The position numbers were made by a program, and so were the translations under genes. The notes beneath the pieces were generated by a model. That model saw only the letters and a list, made by a program, of their open reading frames with translations. It was not told where the DNA came from and did not search any database. Below, piece after piece: positions 1 to 10,545 of a stretch of DNA of 64,000 bases. Within the stretch, counting starts at the first letter, position 1. Every line of letters starts with the position of its first letter. Source of the stretch: Owenia fusiformis (Eukaryota > Annelida > Polychaeta > Sabellida > Oweniidae); assembly GCA_903813345.2 (NCBI GenBank), contig CAIIXF020000235.1, forward strand, positions 268,659 through 332,658. Reading direction: 5' to 3'.

Positions 1-1772
1 AGTTATGGCGTTTTGAAAGCTCAAAAATCGCTAAATTTGGTGCCCCATGTTATGTCAATGGGAAAAAAGATTTTTTTGAAGTGTAAAATACGAGATATAG
101 ACTAAGTACAGCTAAACATAATGGAAGCCCATAAAAGGAGGGAACCTCAAAACCTTCTAATCTTGAAAATTTGGACAACAAAATGCCTAGGTCAAAATCT
201 AGGTCAAATTCAAAGATTTTCCTTATTTTTGCGATTCTGACACTACACTTTAATTATATTCTTCGAAATTGTGTATACATGTAGCCAAGAGTGTGCTAAT
301 AGTGTTAGCCTTTTGCCGTCAAAAAGTATTTTGAGCCACTTTTGAGATATGGTGTCCCAAAAGTAGGTCAAAATAAAAAAATCTTCAAATGTAACGTATG
401 AGTTATGAATAAGGGGTAGAATTTTATCAGGAATCCGAATCTGCAAATCAAATTTTGATTCGACCTCCTGTTCGGAAGTTATGGTGTTTTGAAAGCTCAA
501 AAATCGCTAAATTTGCTGCCCCATGTTATGTCAATGGGAAAAAAGATTTTTTTGAAGTGTAAAATACGAGATATAGACTGAGTACAGCTTAATATAATGA
601 AAGCCTATTAAAGAAGGGGACCTCGAAGGCTACTTAGCTCCAAAATTTGGACACCAAAATGCCTAGGTCAAAATCTAGGTCAAATTTATAGTTTTCCCTT
701 ATTTTTGCGATTTTGACACTATATTTGAATGATTTGCTTAAAAATTTTGTATACAGGTAGCAAAGAGTATGCTAATAGTGTTAGCCTTTTGCCGTCAGAA
801 AGTATTTTGACCCACTTTTGAGATATGGTGTCCGAAATGTAGGCCAAAGTAAAAAGTTTTCCAAATTTAACGTATGAGTTATGAATTAAGGGTAGAATTT
901 TCTCAGAAATCTAGATCTGCAAACCAAATTTCGATCCGACTACTTCTTCTGAAGTTATGGCGTTTTGAAATCTCAAAAATCGCTAAATTTGGTGCCCCAT
1001 GTTAAATCAATGGGACCGAATAATTTTTTGAAGTATAAAAATACGAGATATAGAATGAGTACCGCTAAACATAATGAAAGCCCATAAAAGAAGGGGACCT
1101 CAAAAGCTACTTTCCTTCAAAATTTGGACACCAAAATACCTAGTTCAAAATCTAGGTCAAATTCTTAGTTTTTTCTTATTTTTGCAATTCGGACACTACA
1201 CTTCAATGATATTCTTCGAAATTTTGTATACATGTAGCAAAGAGTGTGCTTATAATGTTAACTTTTTACCACAAGAAGTTTTTAGACCCACTTTTGAGAT
1301 CTGGTGATCGAAATGTAGGTCAAAATAAAAAGTTCTCCAAATTTAACGTATGAGTTATGAATTAGGGGCATAATTTCCTAAGGAATCCGGATCTGAAATT
1401 AAAATTGCAATCCAACCCCCGGTTAAGATTCTAAGCCATTTTGAAGTTTGAAATTCGCACTTGCCTGTATTCACGATGCAGATTGATCAAATAAACTTTC
1501 AAAAAGTCCTACATACCCTACTTTACCTCCCTACCTACTCAGCTACTTATTTGACTACTTACTCAATTGCTTAATTAGTTATTACTTACTTAGCTACTTA
1601 CTCAGCTACTAACTCAGCTTTTTACCCAGTTACTTACTCAGCTACTTACTCAACTACTACTAAGGTACTTACTCAACTAATTACTCAGTTACTTACTCAG
1701 CTCTTTACTGATCTATCTAGGTCAAATAAATCTGGAGTCTTAAATTGAACTTGTTCAATTTCACAAATCTAG
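1..1772 (+). mobile_element. Helitron/Helentron-like non-autonomous element 1 (5' end outside window)
   Basis: The body is a tandem array of about 476-bp units: the phrase AAATCGCTAAATTTGG recurs near 25, 501 and 977. It is followed by a 12-bp CTACTTACTCAG minisatellite. The 3' end has a conserved TCTGGAGTCTTA box, a hairpin with 9-bp stems (1742-1750 and 1753-1761, loop TT), then CACAAAT and CTAG at 1769-1772, immediately followed by TTATTATTATT. A terminal hairpin 7-12 nt before CTRR is the known 3' signature of Helitrons, and insertion next to TT suits Helentron/HINE-type elements. No Rep/helicase coding was seen, so it would be non-autonomous. The short ORFs within the units look incidental. 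A closely related copy lies inverted at 26100-27972. Confidence 0.6.
1517..1720 (+). repeat. 12-bp minisatellite (CTACTTACTCAG)
   Basis: Degenerate tandem copies of CTACTTACTCAG occur inside element 1. The reverse complement of the same array appears at about 26160-26370 in the inverted copy, so it is an integral part of this element family. Confidence 0.8.
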
Positions 1773-3667
1773 TTATTATTATTCTTTATTATTATACTGG
1801 AAGCCTTTTCTCGACAACCATAAGGTATCCAATTTAGATCATTATCCAGTCAATTCAGGTCCAGTATCTAGTTCCTGGGAAATTGGGTCAAATTTTTATC
1901 TAGGTCAAAGGTCAGGAACTGGGTCAAATCCAGTACTTTGTCACTTTTTTCCATTTTCTCGGTCGTCCTTCAATATTTTTGATCCGGGTTTTTTTCATTG
2001 TGTTCCTTATAAAAAAGTAGCAGAGCTAAGGTCGATTTAGTTTTTTGATATCTCAAACCGATTTCGAGATATCAGTGTCCGAAAACGAGGTCCAAATAAA
2101 AGTTCTCCGAATCAAATGTCCAGGATATGAGTCTTATAGGAAATTTTCTCAGGATTCCGAATCTGAAAACCAAATTCGAATCAGACTTCCGGTTCGGAAG
2201 TTATGGCGTTTTGAAAGCTCAAAAATCGCTAAATTTGGTGCCCATGTTAAGTCAATGGGAAAAAAGATTTTTTTGAAGTGGAAAAATTTAAATATAGACT
2301 GAGTTCAGCTAAATATAATGAAAGCTTTTAAAAGAATGGACCTCAAAAGCCATCTAGCTTCAAAATTTGGACACCAAAATGCATAGGTCAAAATCTAGGT
2401 CAAATTCAAAGTTTTTCCTTATTTTTGCTATTCTGACACTACAGATTAATTATATTCTTCGAAATTTTGTATGCATGTAGCCAAGAGTGTGCTTATAGTG
2501 TTAGCCTTTTGCCGTCAGAAAGTATTTTGCCCCACTTTTGAGATATGGTGTCCGAAAAGTAGGTCAAAATAAAGAATTCTCCAAATTTAACGTGTGAGTT
2601 ATGAACTAAGTATAGAATTTTCTCAGGAATCCGAATCTGCAAAGCAAATTTCGATCCGACATCCAGTTCGGAAGTTATGACATTTTTAAAGCTCAAAAAT
2701 CGCTAAATTTGGTGCCCCATGTTATGTCAATGGGAAAAAAGATTTTTTTGAAGTGTAAAATACGAGATATAGACAAGTACAGCTTAAAATAATGAAAGCC
2801 TATGAAAGAAGGGAACCTCGAAGGCTACCTAACTTCAAAATTTGGACACCAAAATCCCTAGGTCAAAATCTAGGTGAAATTCATAGTTTATCCTTATTTT
2901 TGCGATTCTGACACTACACTTTAATTATATTCCTCGAAATTGTGTATACATGTAGCCAAGAGTGTGCTAATAGCGTTAGCCTTTTGCCGTCAGAAATTAT
3001 TTTGACCCACTTTTGAGATACGGTGTCCAAAAAGTAGGTCAAAATAATTTTTTTTCCAAATTTAACGTTTCAGTTATGAATTTAGAATAGAATTTTCTCA
3101 AAAATCCGAATCTGCAAACCAAATTTCGATTTGACTTCTGGTTCCAAAGTTATGGCGTGTCCGAAAAGTAGGTCAAAATAAAAATTCGCCAAATTTAACG
3201 TATGAGTTATGAATTAGGGGTAGAATTTTGTCAGGAATCCGAATCTGCAAATCAAATTTCAATCCGACTTCCTGTCCGGAAGTAATGGCGTTTTGAAATT
3301 TCAAGAAAAATCGATCTGATGGTATCCTGATAGAAAGTCAAGAGTAGAGAAGAAAATATTGAAAAATGCATCCATCCTTCCTTTCTGATCCTATCCTATC
3401 CTTCCTATCTACCCTTGCTTCGTATCTTCTCCTTTCTATCCTTCCTATTCTATCCCTTCTTTCTATTCTATTCTATCCTTCTTTCCTATTCTATCCTATC
3501 GTTCCTTCCTATTCTATCCTATACTTCCTTCCTTTTTCATCCATCCATCCATCTTTTGCTGGATGACTTAGCTTATTTTGGATGACTTGGCTTATTCTTG
3601 ATGACTCGGCTAAAAAAGGTCTAGATCTGGAGTCTGAAATTGAACTCGTTCAATTTCCAAAATCTAG
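1773..3667 (+). mobile_element. Helitron/Helentron-like element 2
   Basis: It starts directly at the TTATTATTATTC that follows element 1's CTAG and ends with its own hairpin (stems 3637-3645 and 3648-3656, loop TC) and CTAG at 3664-3667. The 5' part (about 1850-2100) has GGTCAAATTTTTATCTAGG and a perfect AGGTCAAAGGTCA at 1902-1914. The middle has 476-bp-type units and the 3' part has a TATCCT-rich pyrimidine tract and GGATGACT(C/T)GGCTTA repeats. The same family is found inverted at 27973-29432. No transposase was seen. Confidence 0.6.
3366..3555 (+). repeat. TATCCT/TTCCT-rich pyrimidine tract
   Basis: Low-complexity pyrimidine repeat (TATCCT, CTTCCTT, TTCTATC) ending in CATCCATCCATC. It also occurs at about 5255-5410 in element 3 and as the purine complement at about 28093-28310 in element 7. 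The ORFs rich in Ser/Leu/Pro that cross it are composition artefacts. Confidence 0.8.
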
Positions 3668-5515
3668 TTATTCTTCTACCTACGTTTTCTCAGTAACTAG
3701 AATACATTGAGTCAAGTCCTGTATATGGTCAATTCAGGTCCAGTATCTAGTTCCTCGGAAATTGGGTCAAATTTTTATCTAGGTCAAAGGTCAAGAACTA
3801 GGTCAAATCTTACATTTTCAACCTTCTGTCTATTATCTTCGTCGTTATTTATCAAAACGTCTTCATCTTTTTTTCATCATGTAGCTTAGAAACAGCCCTT
3901 TCATAATGTGCCATCCGTTTTTTGATTACTCTTACCGATTTTGAAATATGGCGTCCAGAAAGTAGGTCACAACAAAAAGTTCTCAGAAATCAACATATGA
4001 ATTAAGAGATAGGTGTAGAATTTCCCCAGGAATCTGAATCTTCAAACCAAATTTCGATTCAACTTCCGGTTCAAAAGTTATGGCGTTTTGAAAATTTCGA
4101 AAAAATCGATCTGATGATACCCTTATAGAAAGTCAAGAAAAGTGAAAAAAATTGAAAAAATACCAGTCCAGTCCATTTCCAGGTCCAACTCAAGGTCCAG
4201 TCCAGGTCCAAGTCCAGTGTTGGTCCAGGTCCAAGTCAAGTCTAGGTCCAAGTCCAGTCCAGGGCCTAGGTCAAAATCTAGGTCAAATTCAAAGTTTTTC
4301 CTTATTTTTGCGATTCTGACACTAAACTTTAATTTTATTCTTCGAAATTGTGTATACACGTAGCCAAGAGTGTGCTAATAGTGTTAGCCTTTTGCCGTCA
4401 GAGAGTATTTTTACCCACTTTTGAGATATGGTGTCCGAAAAGTAGGTCAAAATAAAAAGTTCTCCAAATTTAACATATGAGTTATGAATTAAGGGTAGAA
4501 TTTTCTCAGGAATCCGAATCTGCAAACCAAATTTCGATCCGACTTCCGGTTTTGGAAGTTATGTCGTTTTAAAAGTTCAAAAATCGCTTAATTAGGTGCC
4601 CATGTTAAGTCAATGGGAAAAAAAGATTTTTTGAAGTGAAAAATTCGAAATGTAGACTGAGTTCAGCTTAATTTAATGAAAGCCTTTAAAAGAAGGGGAC
4701 CTCAAAAGCCATCTAGCTTCAAAATTTTGACAACAAAATGCCTAGGTCAAAATCTAGGTCAAATCAAAAGGTTTTCCTTATTTTTGCGATTCTGACACTA
4801 CACTTTAATTATATTCCTCGAAATTGTGTATACATGTAGCCAAGAGTGTGCTAATAGCGTTAGCTTTTTGCTGTCAGAAAGTATTTTGACCCACTTTTGA
4901 GATATGGTGTCCGAAAAGTAGGTCAAAATAAAAAGTTCTCCAAAGTTAACGTATAAGTTATGAAATAAGAATATAATTTTCTCAGAAATCCGAATCTGCA
5001 AACCAAATTTCGATCCGACTTCCGGTTACGAAGTTATGCCGTGTCCAAAAAGTAGACCAAAATAAAAATTTAACGTATGAGTTATGAATTAGGGGTAGAA
5101 TTTTGTCAGGAATCCGAAGCTGCAAACCAAATTTCGATCTGACTGCCAGTTCGGAAGTTATGGCGTTTTGAAATTTCGGAAAAATCGATCTGATGGTATC
5201 CTGATAGAAAGTCAAGAGTAGAGAAGAAAATATTGAAAAATTCATCCATCCTTCCTATCTGATCCTATCCTATCCTTCCTATCTATCCTTCCTTCGTATC
5301 TTTTCCTTCCTATCCTATCATTTCTTCCTATTCTATTCTATTCTATCCTTCTTTCTTGTTCTATCCTATCATTCCTTCCTATTTTCTCCTATCCTACCTT
5401 CCTATTTTATTCATCCATCTTTTTCTGGATGACTCAGCTTATTCTGGATGACTCGGCTAAAAATGGTCTAAATCTGGAGTCTGAAATTGAACTTCGTTCA
5501 ATTTCCAAAGTCTAG
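3668..5515 (+). mobile_element. Helitron/Helentron-like element 3
   Basis: It begins with TTATTCTTC directly after element 2's CTAG and ends with a hairpin (stems 5484-5492 and 5496-5504, loop TTC) and CTAG at 5512-5515, followed by TTATTATTATTATT. It carries AGGTCAAAGGTCA at 3781-3793, a GGTCCA/AGTCCA hexamer minisatellite, two 476-bp-type units and a pyrimidine tract. The loop differs between copies (TT, TC, TTC) while the stem is preserved, which points to selection on the hairpin or recent common descent. Confidence 0.6.
4165..4268. repeat. GGTCCA/AGTCCA hexamer minisatellite
   Basis: About 17 degenerate hexamers (CCAGTCCAGGTCCAAGTC) lie inside element 3. Both strands are open across it (Ser/Arg/Pro-rich on one, Asp/Leu-rich on the other) only because the period is a multiple of three. 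Confidence 0.75.
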
Positions 5516-7757
5516 TTATTATTATTATTCCACGCAAGATTTCTCCGCACACACCGACATGTCAGCTAATTAGCATATACCATCAACCTTGACATGTTCC
5601 TGGGCTACAGGGAAATGCCTTCATTTTTTTAATTAGCCCCTCCCTAATTAGCCAAGGTCAAATCGCAAATTTTTACATTTTTGCACGTACAAGGAGTAAC
5701 CATTTTTATTTTTTACCCAAAATTTGCATATGCCATCCCTCACAATTGCCATTTCACATATATTCCGGGTTTTAAAATTGGGTGCCCCAAATTTGAAAAA
5801 TGGGGCACCCCAGTGGGGCAAAATTTGAAAACTGTGTATCCGATCCCAATTCTGAGCAGATATAAAGAATAGAAGCCCCTGATTCCAAATATGCTTTCGG
5901 TTTTTGAATCCGACCTCTGAGTGACCTTGAAAAGGTCAACAAGTTCAAAAATCAAAATCGCTCAAATTGATTCCAAATTGGTACCATTGTATTACACTGT
6001 ACTCGGATAGAGTAAATTAGGTCACCATTTTGACCTTGACCTTTGACATTGACCTTCAAATGACCTCAAAGTTGAAAACTAGGATTTTCATTCCAATTCT
6101 TTGCAAGTATGAAGTATGGATGTCCCTGATTCTAAATATGCTTGTGGTTTTGGAATTTGACCTCCGGGTGACCTTGAAAAGGTCAAAAAGGTTAAATTGC
6201 TAAAATTGCTCAAATTGATTCGAAATTGGTACCATTGTATTACACTGTACTAAACTAGAGTAAATTAGGTCAACATTTTGACCTTGACCTTTGACCTTTA
6301 CCGTAAAATGACGTAAAACTTATTTCTTGTTTTACCTGTTCAAGGAGCCACTGTAGTTATTTTTTGCATGCCTTACTCTTCCCATTTAACATATCTCTAG
6401 GGTTTATAATTTGGGTGATTTTCATTCCAATTCTTTGCAAGTATGAAGTATGGATGTCCCTGATTCTAAATATGCTTGTGGTTTTGGAATTTGACCTCCG
6501 GGTGACCTTGAAAAGGTCAAAAAGGTTAAATTGCTAAAATTGCTCAAATTGATTCGAAATTGGTACCATTGTATTACACTGTACTTAACTATAGTAAATT
6601 AGGTCAACATTTTGACCTTGACCTTTGACCTTCAACGTAAAACGACGTAAGACATATTTCTTGTTTTTCATGTACAAGGAGCCACTATAGATATGTTTTG
6701 CCCTGTAGGTCGAAGGTGAAGGTCGAAGGTGCAGGTCGAAGGTCGAAGGGTTTTTATAACATTCCATTACAAAAATCAAAAATGTCAAAATTATTTCCAT
6801 TATATTCTACAATAAAATAATTGAAAGTCCATGTAAAAATTTTACTTTTATTTTGATTTCTAATATTAGTAAATGATTGATTACATACCTTATAGATAAA
6901 AAAGTTAATATTCAAAATGTAATTAAATTAAATTTTGTTTATTGATATTTTTGAAAATGATTTCCGGAAGCGGAAGTAATTTCTAAACAACCTGATGGTG
7001 TCACTACAGTAATTCCTTGATTTATGATCAAGAGGTATAACTACAGTAATCCTATTTTTAAAATTCACAATAATACCCTTTGACCCTTATCCTCCTGATT
7101 TAAAATGGCGGAAAATTTCATTTTTACGCATATTTGAAGGCTACAAATCAAGAATAAAACAAATATTTTTTGCATTTTTTGAAATTTATATTGATTGAAA
7201 AAATCATGACAAACTTATATTTCACCTTATTTCATCACTATCTGCACCATATGGGGTACTTCAACTGCTCCAAATAAAGTAAAGATTCTTCCAAATCGCC
7301 ATTTTTGGTGATATTTGTGGTATTGTGGTGATAAAACAGCTTTAATTGCAATAAAAACTAATTTTCTTCGATTAAAGTACACTTCCGGTTTGCTATTGTC
7401 TATGTCTATGTCAATAATATCTGCAAAAGACTAATAAGCCCATATAGAGCAGATTACTGTATATTATGACTGCCTAAATGGTATCAAGAAATAACAAGTT
7501 TAACACTTTGTTTTCCTAATCTATATAGGGGGCACGCGACAGCGCTTTAAAGCGCGTCTGGGAGGATAAGGGTACGGGTTTTTAAATTGAGTGCCAAAAT
7601 TTCAAAAATATGGCAAAATATGATATCAAATATGCTTCCGGTTTTGGAATTCGACCTCTGCGTGACCTTGAAAAAGGTCAATTGTGCACCGAATTTGCTG
7701 CAGCGGCGAGGAACGGCATTCTACGAAATCGCCCCCGTGGCGATTTTAAATGTCTAG
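5516..7757 (+). mobile_element. Helitron/Helentron-like element 4, divergent family
   Basis: It lies head to tail after element 3. The interior differs from elements 1-3: a TGGGGCACCCC-type inverted motif near 5780-5815, then three direct repeats (about 5840-6068, 6083-6340, 6417-6690) rich in TGACCTTGACCTTTGACC, including perfect DR1 sequences at 6285-6297 and 6619-6631. A small GC-rich patch holds the palindrome GCGCTTTAAAGCGC at 7542-7555. The 3' end has a hairpin of unrelated sequence but the same geometry (AAATCGCC 7726-7733, GGCGATTT 7739-7746), then TAAATGT and CTAG at 7754-7757 followed by TTATTC. The shared end with a different hairpin supports one insertion mechanism for both families. 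Confidence 0.5.
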
Positions 7758-8879
7758 TTATTCTTTTTCTTTTTCTTCTTCCTCCTAACAGATTTTCTCT
7801 GCAACTATAACATCTTACTTAATCCAACTTACTTGGTCAACTAAAGACTGTATCCGGCTTTCTGGGAAATTAGGTCAAATTTTTATCTAGGTCAAAGGTC
7901 AAGAACTAGGTCAAATCTTACATTTTCAACATTCTTCATCATATCTTCGTCAATATTCTTCGTAACTCCTTCATCTTTTTTTCATCGTGTAGCTTAGAAA
8001 AAGGCGAATCAAAGATATGACATCAGAATTTTGATTTCTCTTACCGATTTTGAGATATGGCGTCCGGAATGTAGGTCAGAACAAAAAATTCTCCAAATTC
8101 AACATACGAGTTATGAAATAAGTGTAGAATGATCTCAGAAATCCGAATCTACAAACCAAATTTGGATCAGACTTCCGGTTCGGAAGTTATGGCGTTTTGA
8201 AAGCTCAAAAATCGCTAAATTTGGTGCCTATGTTAAGTCAATGGGAAAAAAGACTTTTTCGAAGTGTAAAATACAAGATATAGACTGGGTACAGCTTAAC
8301 ATAATGAATGCTTATAAAAGAAGGGGACCTCAAAAGCTACATAGCTTCAAAATTTGGACACCAAAATACCTAGGTCAAAATCTAGGTCAAATTCATAGTT
8401 TTTCCTTATTTTTACGATTCTGACACTACACTTTAATAATTTACTTCGAAATTTTGTAAACAGGTAGCAAAGAGTGTGCTAATAGTGTTAGCCTTATGCC
8501 GTCAGAAAGTATTTTGACCCACTTTTGAGATATGGTGTCCGAAAAGTAGGTCAAAATAAAAAGTTCTCCAAATTTAACGTATGAGTTATGAATTAAGGGT
8601 AGAATTTTCTCAGGAATCAGAATCTTTAAACCAAATTTCGATCCAACTTCTGATTAGATAGTTATAGCAGTTTGAAGTCTTGAAAAGTCGATATGATGAT
8701 ATCCCCATGTTAAGCCAATAGAGTCGAAGATAACATTCTTAAGAGTTGTCTAAATGTCTATATTCCAGCTGACTCAGCTTATTCTGAATGACTCAGCTTA
8801 CAAGTATTTGGATGACTCAGCTTAAAAAAAGTCTGAAATCTGGAGTCTTAAATTGAACTTGTTCAATTTACATGTCTAG
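7758..8879 (+). mobile_element. Helitron/Helentron-like element 5
   Basis: It starts with TTATTC plus a CTTCTTCCTCC tract that is also present (reverse complement) at the 5' end of element 6. It has AGGTCAAAGGTCA at 7889-7901 and one 476-bp-type unit. Its 3' part has GGATGACTCAGCTTA repeats (8764-8822), a hairpin (8850-8858 and 8861-8869) and CTAG at 8876-8879 followed by TTATATT. It is shorter than elements 2 and 3 because it carries fewer units. Confidence 0.6.
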
Positions 8880-8904
8880 TTATATTTATTTCGCCTCCAT
8901 TTTT

Positions 8905-10161
8905 GGAGATAATAATAATTAATTATTACAATACATATAAAAGACACATACAATAATAAAAACAATTAAAATGTTTATTTACAACCAATCACTGATGTTG
9001 ACGGACGTCAGGCTACCGCGTTGACGCCGTCAAGTTACTACTATCTGTTACATAATATAAGAAAAACAAGTTCTCCACCTAATATTTGCTGTTGACGGAC
9101 GCCAGGCTACCGCGTTGACGCCGTCGGTTAACCTACACTTTACCTATTACCCTTTAGCTACAATATGATATTGTCCACCTATCATTTATCAAACCAAATC
9201 TCATTGTAAATATAAATACATAGGTGTATTACAGGCTCATCTTGGTAAAACTATATTAATAAACTCATATCGGTAAAATATATTTGCTTAAACCTATTTA
9301 CTAATTAGGTAAATCGTTACATCAAATCCTCGGCAACCGATCACTACTCCCACCATTCTTATGTGGATTTCAGTTTTTCTCCGTTCTTTTAATATACATG
9401 TCACGTACATTACTGGACATTGCCTTGAGTTCATCATGACTGACACGCTCATCGCCTCCGTAGACCAATTTCAGTTTGTTAGAAGTCGTCACGTGCTCAT
9501 CATTAAAATATCTGTTTATCACTATTTGTATTTGGGTCCTGTTTTCATTGTTATTTGGGCAAAACAACGTAAAGTGCTCTAAAGTCTCAACTTCATGCTG
9601 ACACAGTTCACAGAGTCTATCCCTCATTGGAATTCCCTCCCATTCTCCAACGTTTACTCTCAGATTACCTTGGCTGGTGAGTAGTCGAACCATAAGAGAG
9701 CATCTTCGGATATATCTAGCATCTTGTCTGGCTATAGTCCACCATACTATTGGTTTGACTTTTTGAACAATGTCCGTGTATAGCTTTAACTTGTGATATG
9801 TAGTCGCCTCCCTTCTCCATCGATTCAGATCATAATCTCGAATTTTTGTCCCAACCTTCTGTTTCCACAAGTCTTTAGATGGCAAGGTGGTCGAGTCAAT
9901 CATGTCATATATTAAGTGCAATATTCCATATCGTTCGGCAAGTATCATAAAATCATTTATTGGTGAGAATTTGCTCAGTTGCCTTCCTCCTATTCTGTAA
10001 GCTAATATTCTTTTGATCGAAACGCATCTGTACACTGAACCAATGGCCATCGATAATAGCTGTAATAAGAACATCATTTTCGCTATTATGAGAGTGGAAG
10101 TTATACTATGCCATCCGAGCTGAGGTAGAACGGCAACATTGGGTGTGTTTACCGGGAGATG
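8905..10161 (-). mobile_element. 5'-truncated non-LTR retrotransposon (LINE)
   Basis: A minus-strand LINE fragment consists of the ORF2 C-terminal region (9370-10161) and a 3' UTR running down to an (AAT)n-like tail at about 8905-8930. The 3' UTR holds two copies, 94 bp apart, of a GC-richer motif with TTGACGG..CCGTCAA arms (8997-9033 and 9091-9127). The 5' truncation point is about 10161, where an unrelated tandem repeat begins. 5' truncation is usual for LINEs. Confidence 0.7.
9370..10161 (-). pseudogene. LINE ORF2 C-terminal fragment
   Basis: An open frame of about 260 LINE-like residues reads on the minus strand to a stop at 9370-9372. It has the basic, Trp/Arg-rich region downstream of the reverse transcriptase domain typical of non-LTR elements, then a zinc-knuckle-like CELC..HEVETLEHF..FC (Cys-x2-Cys, His, Cys), as seen near the C-terminus of many LINE ORF2 proteins. 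The endonuclease and RT catalytic domains are absent. The open frame continues about 29 codons upstream into the adjacent tandem repeat, so its N-terminus is not LINE-derived. It is a relic and not a host gene. The clade was not determined. Confidence 0.7.
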
Positions 10162-10545
10162 ATGTTTAGGGAAATAGGAGATCTGCTTCAGAAGAAATTT
10201 CAAAGGCGTCAGCTGAATTTCATAAAAAAGGTAATCGTTATAACTCAAATATCATTGAACGTATTTACTTCAAATTGTATATACTGATGCCTAGAGATAA
10301 AGGAGCTCTGCTTTAGAAGAAATTTACAAGGTGGCTGCTATATATCGAAATCTCCACAATTTTTCATTAAACATGTAATCCTTGATAACTCAAGTACCAG
10401 TTGACGGATTTGGATTAAATTGTATATGCTGATGCCTTGGGACATAGGAGCTCTGCTAAAGAAGAAATCTAAAGATGACAGCTGAATTGGCAACCATGTA
10501 TCATAAAAACACAATCTTTGATAATTCTAATACCAGTGGATGGAT
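10162..10545. repeat. Imperfect tandem repeat, three ~126-142-bp units
   Basis: The phrase TGATGCC..GGACATAGGAGCTCTGCT..AAGAAGAAAT, followed by CATAAAAAACA..ATAACTC, recurs starting near 10162, 10288 and 10430. It abuts the LINE truncation point. No coding or TE family was recognised. Confidence 0.65.

Noticed and set aside
3366-3566. Ser/Leu/Pro-rich small protein
   Set aside because: It is the translation of a TATCCT-type pyrimidine repeat.
4123-4363. Overlapping Asp/Leu-rich and Ser/Arg-rich ORFs on both strands
   Set aside because: Both arise from a hexamer minisatellite whose period keeps every frame open.
5740-5955. Small ORF overlapping the GGGGCACCCC palindrome in element 4
   Set aside because: It lies in repeat sequence with mirrored frames on both strands and has no homology I recognise.
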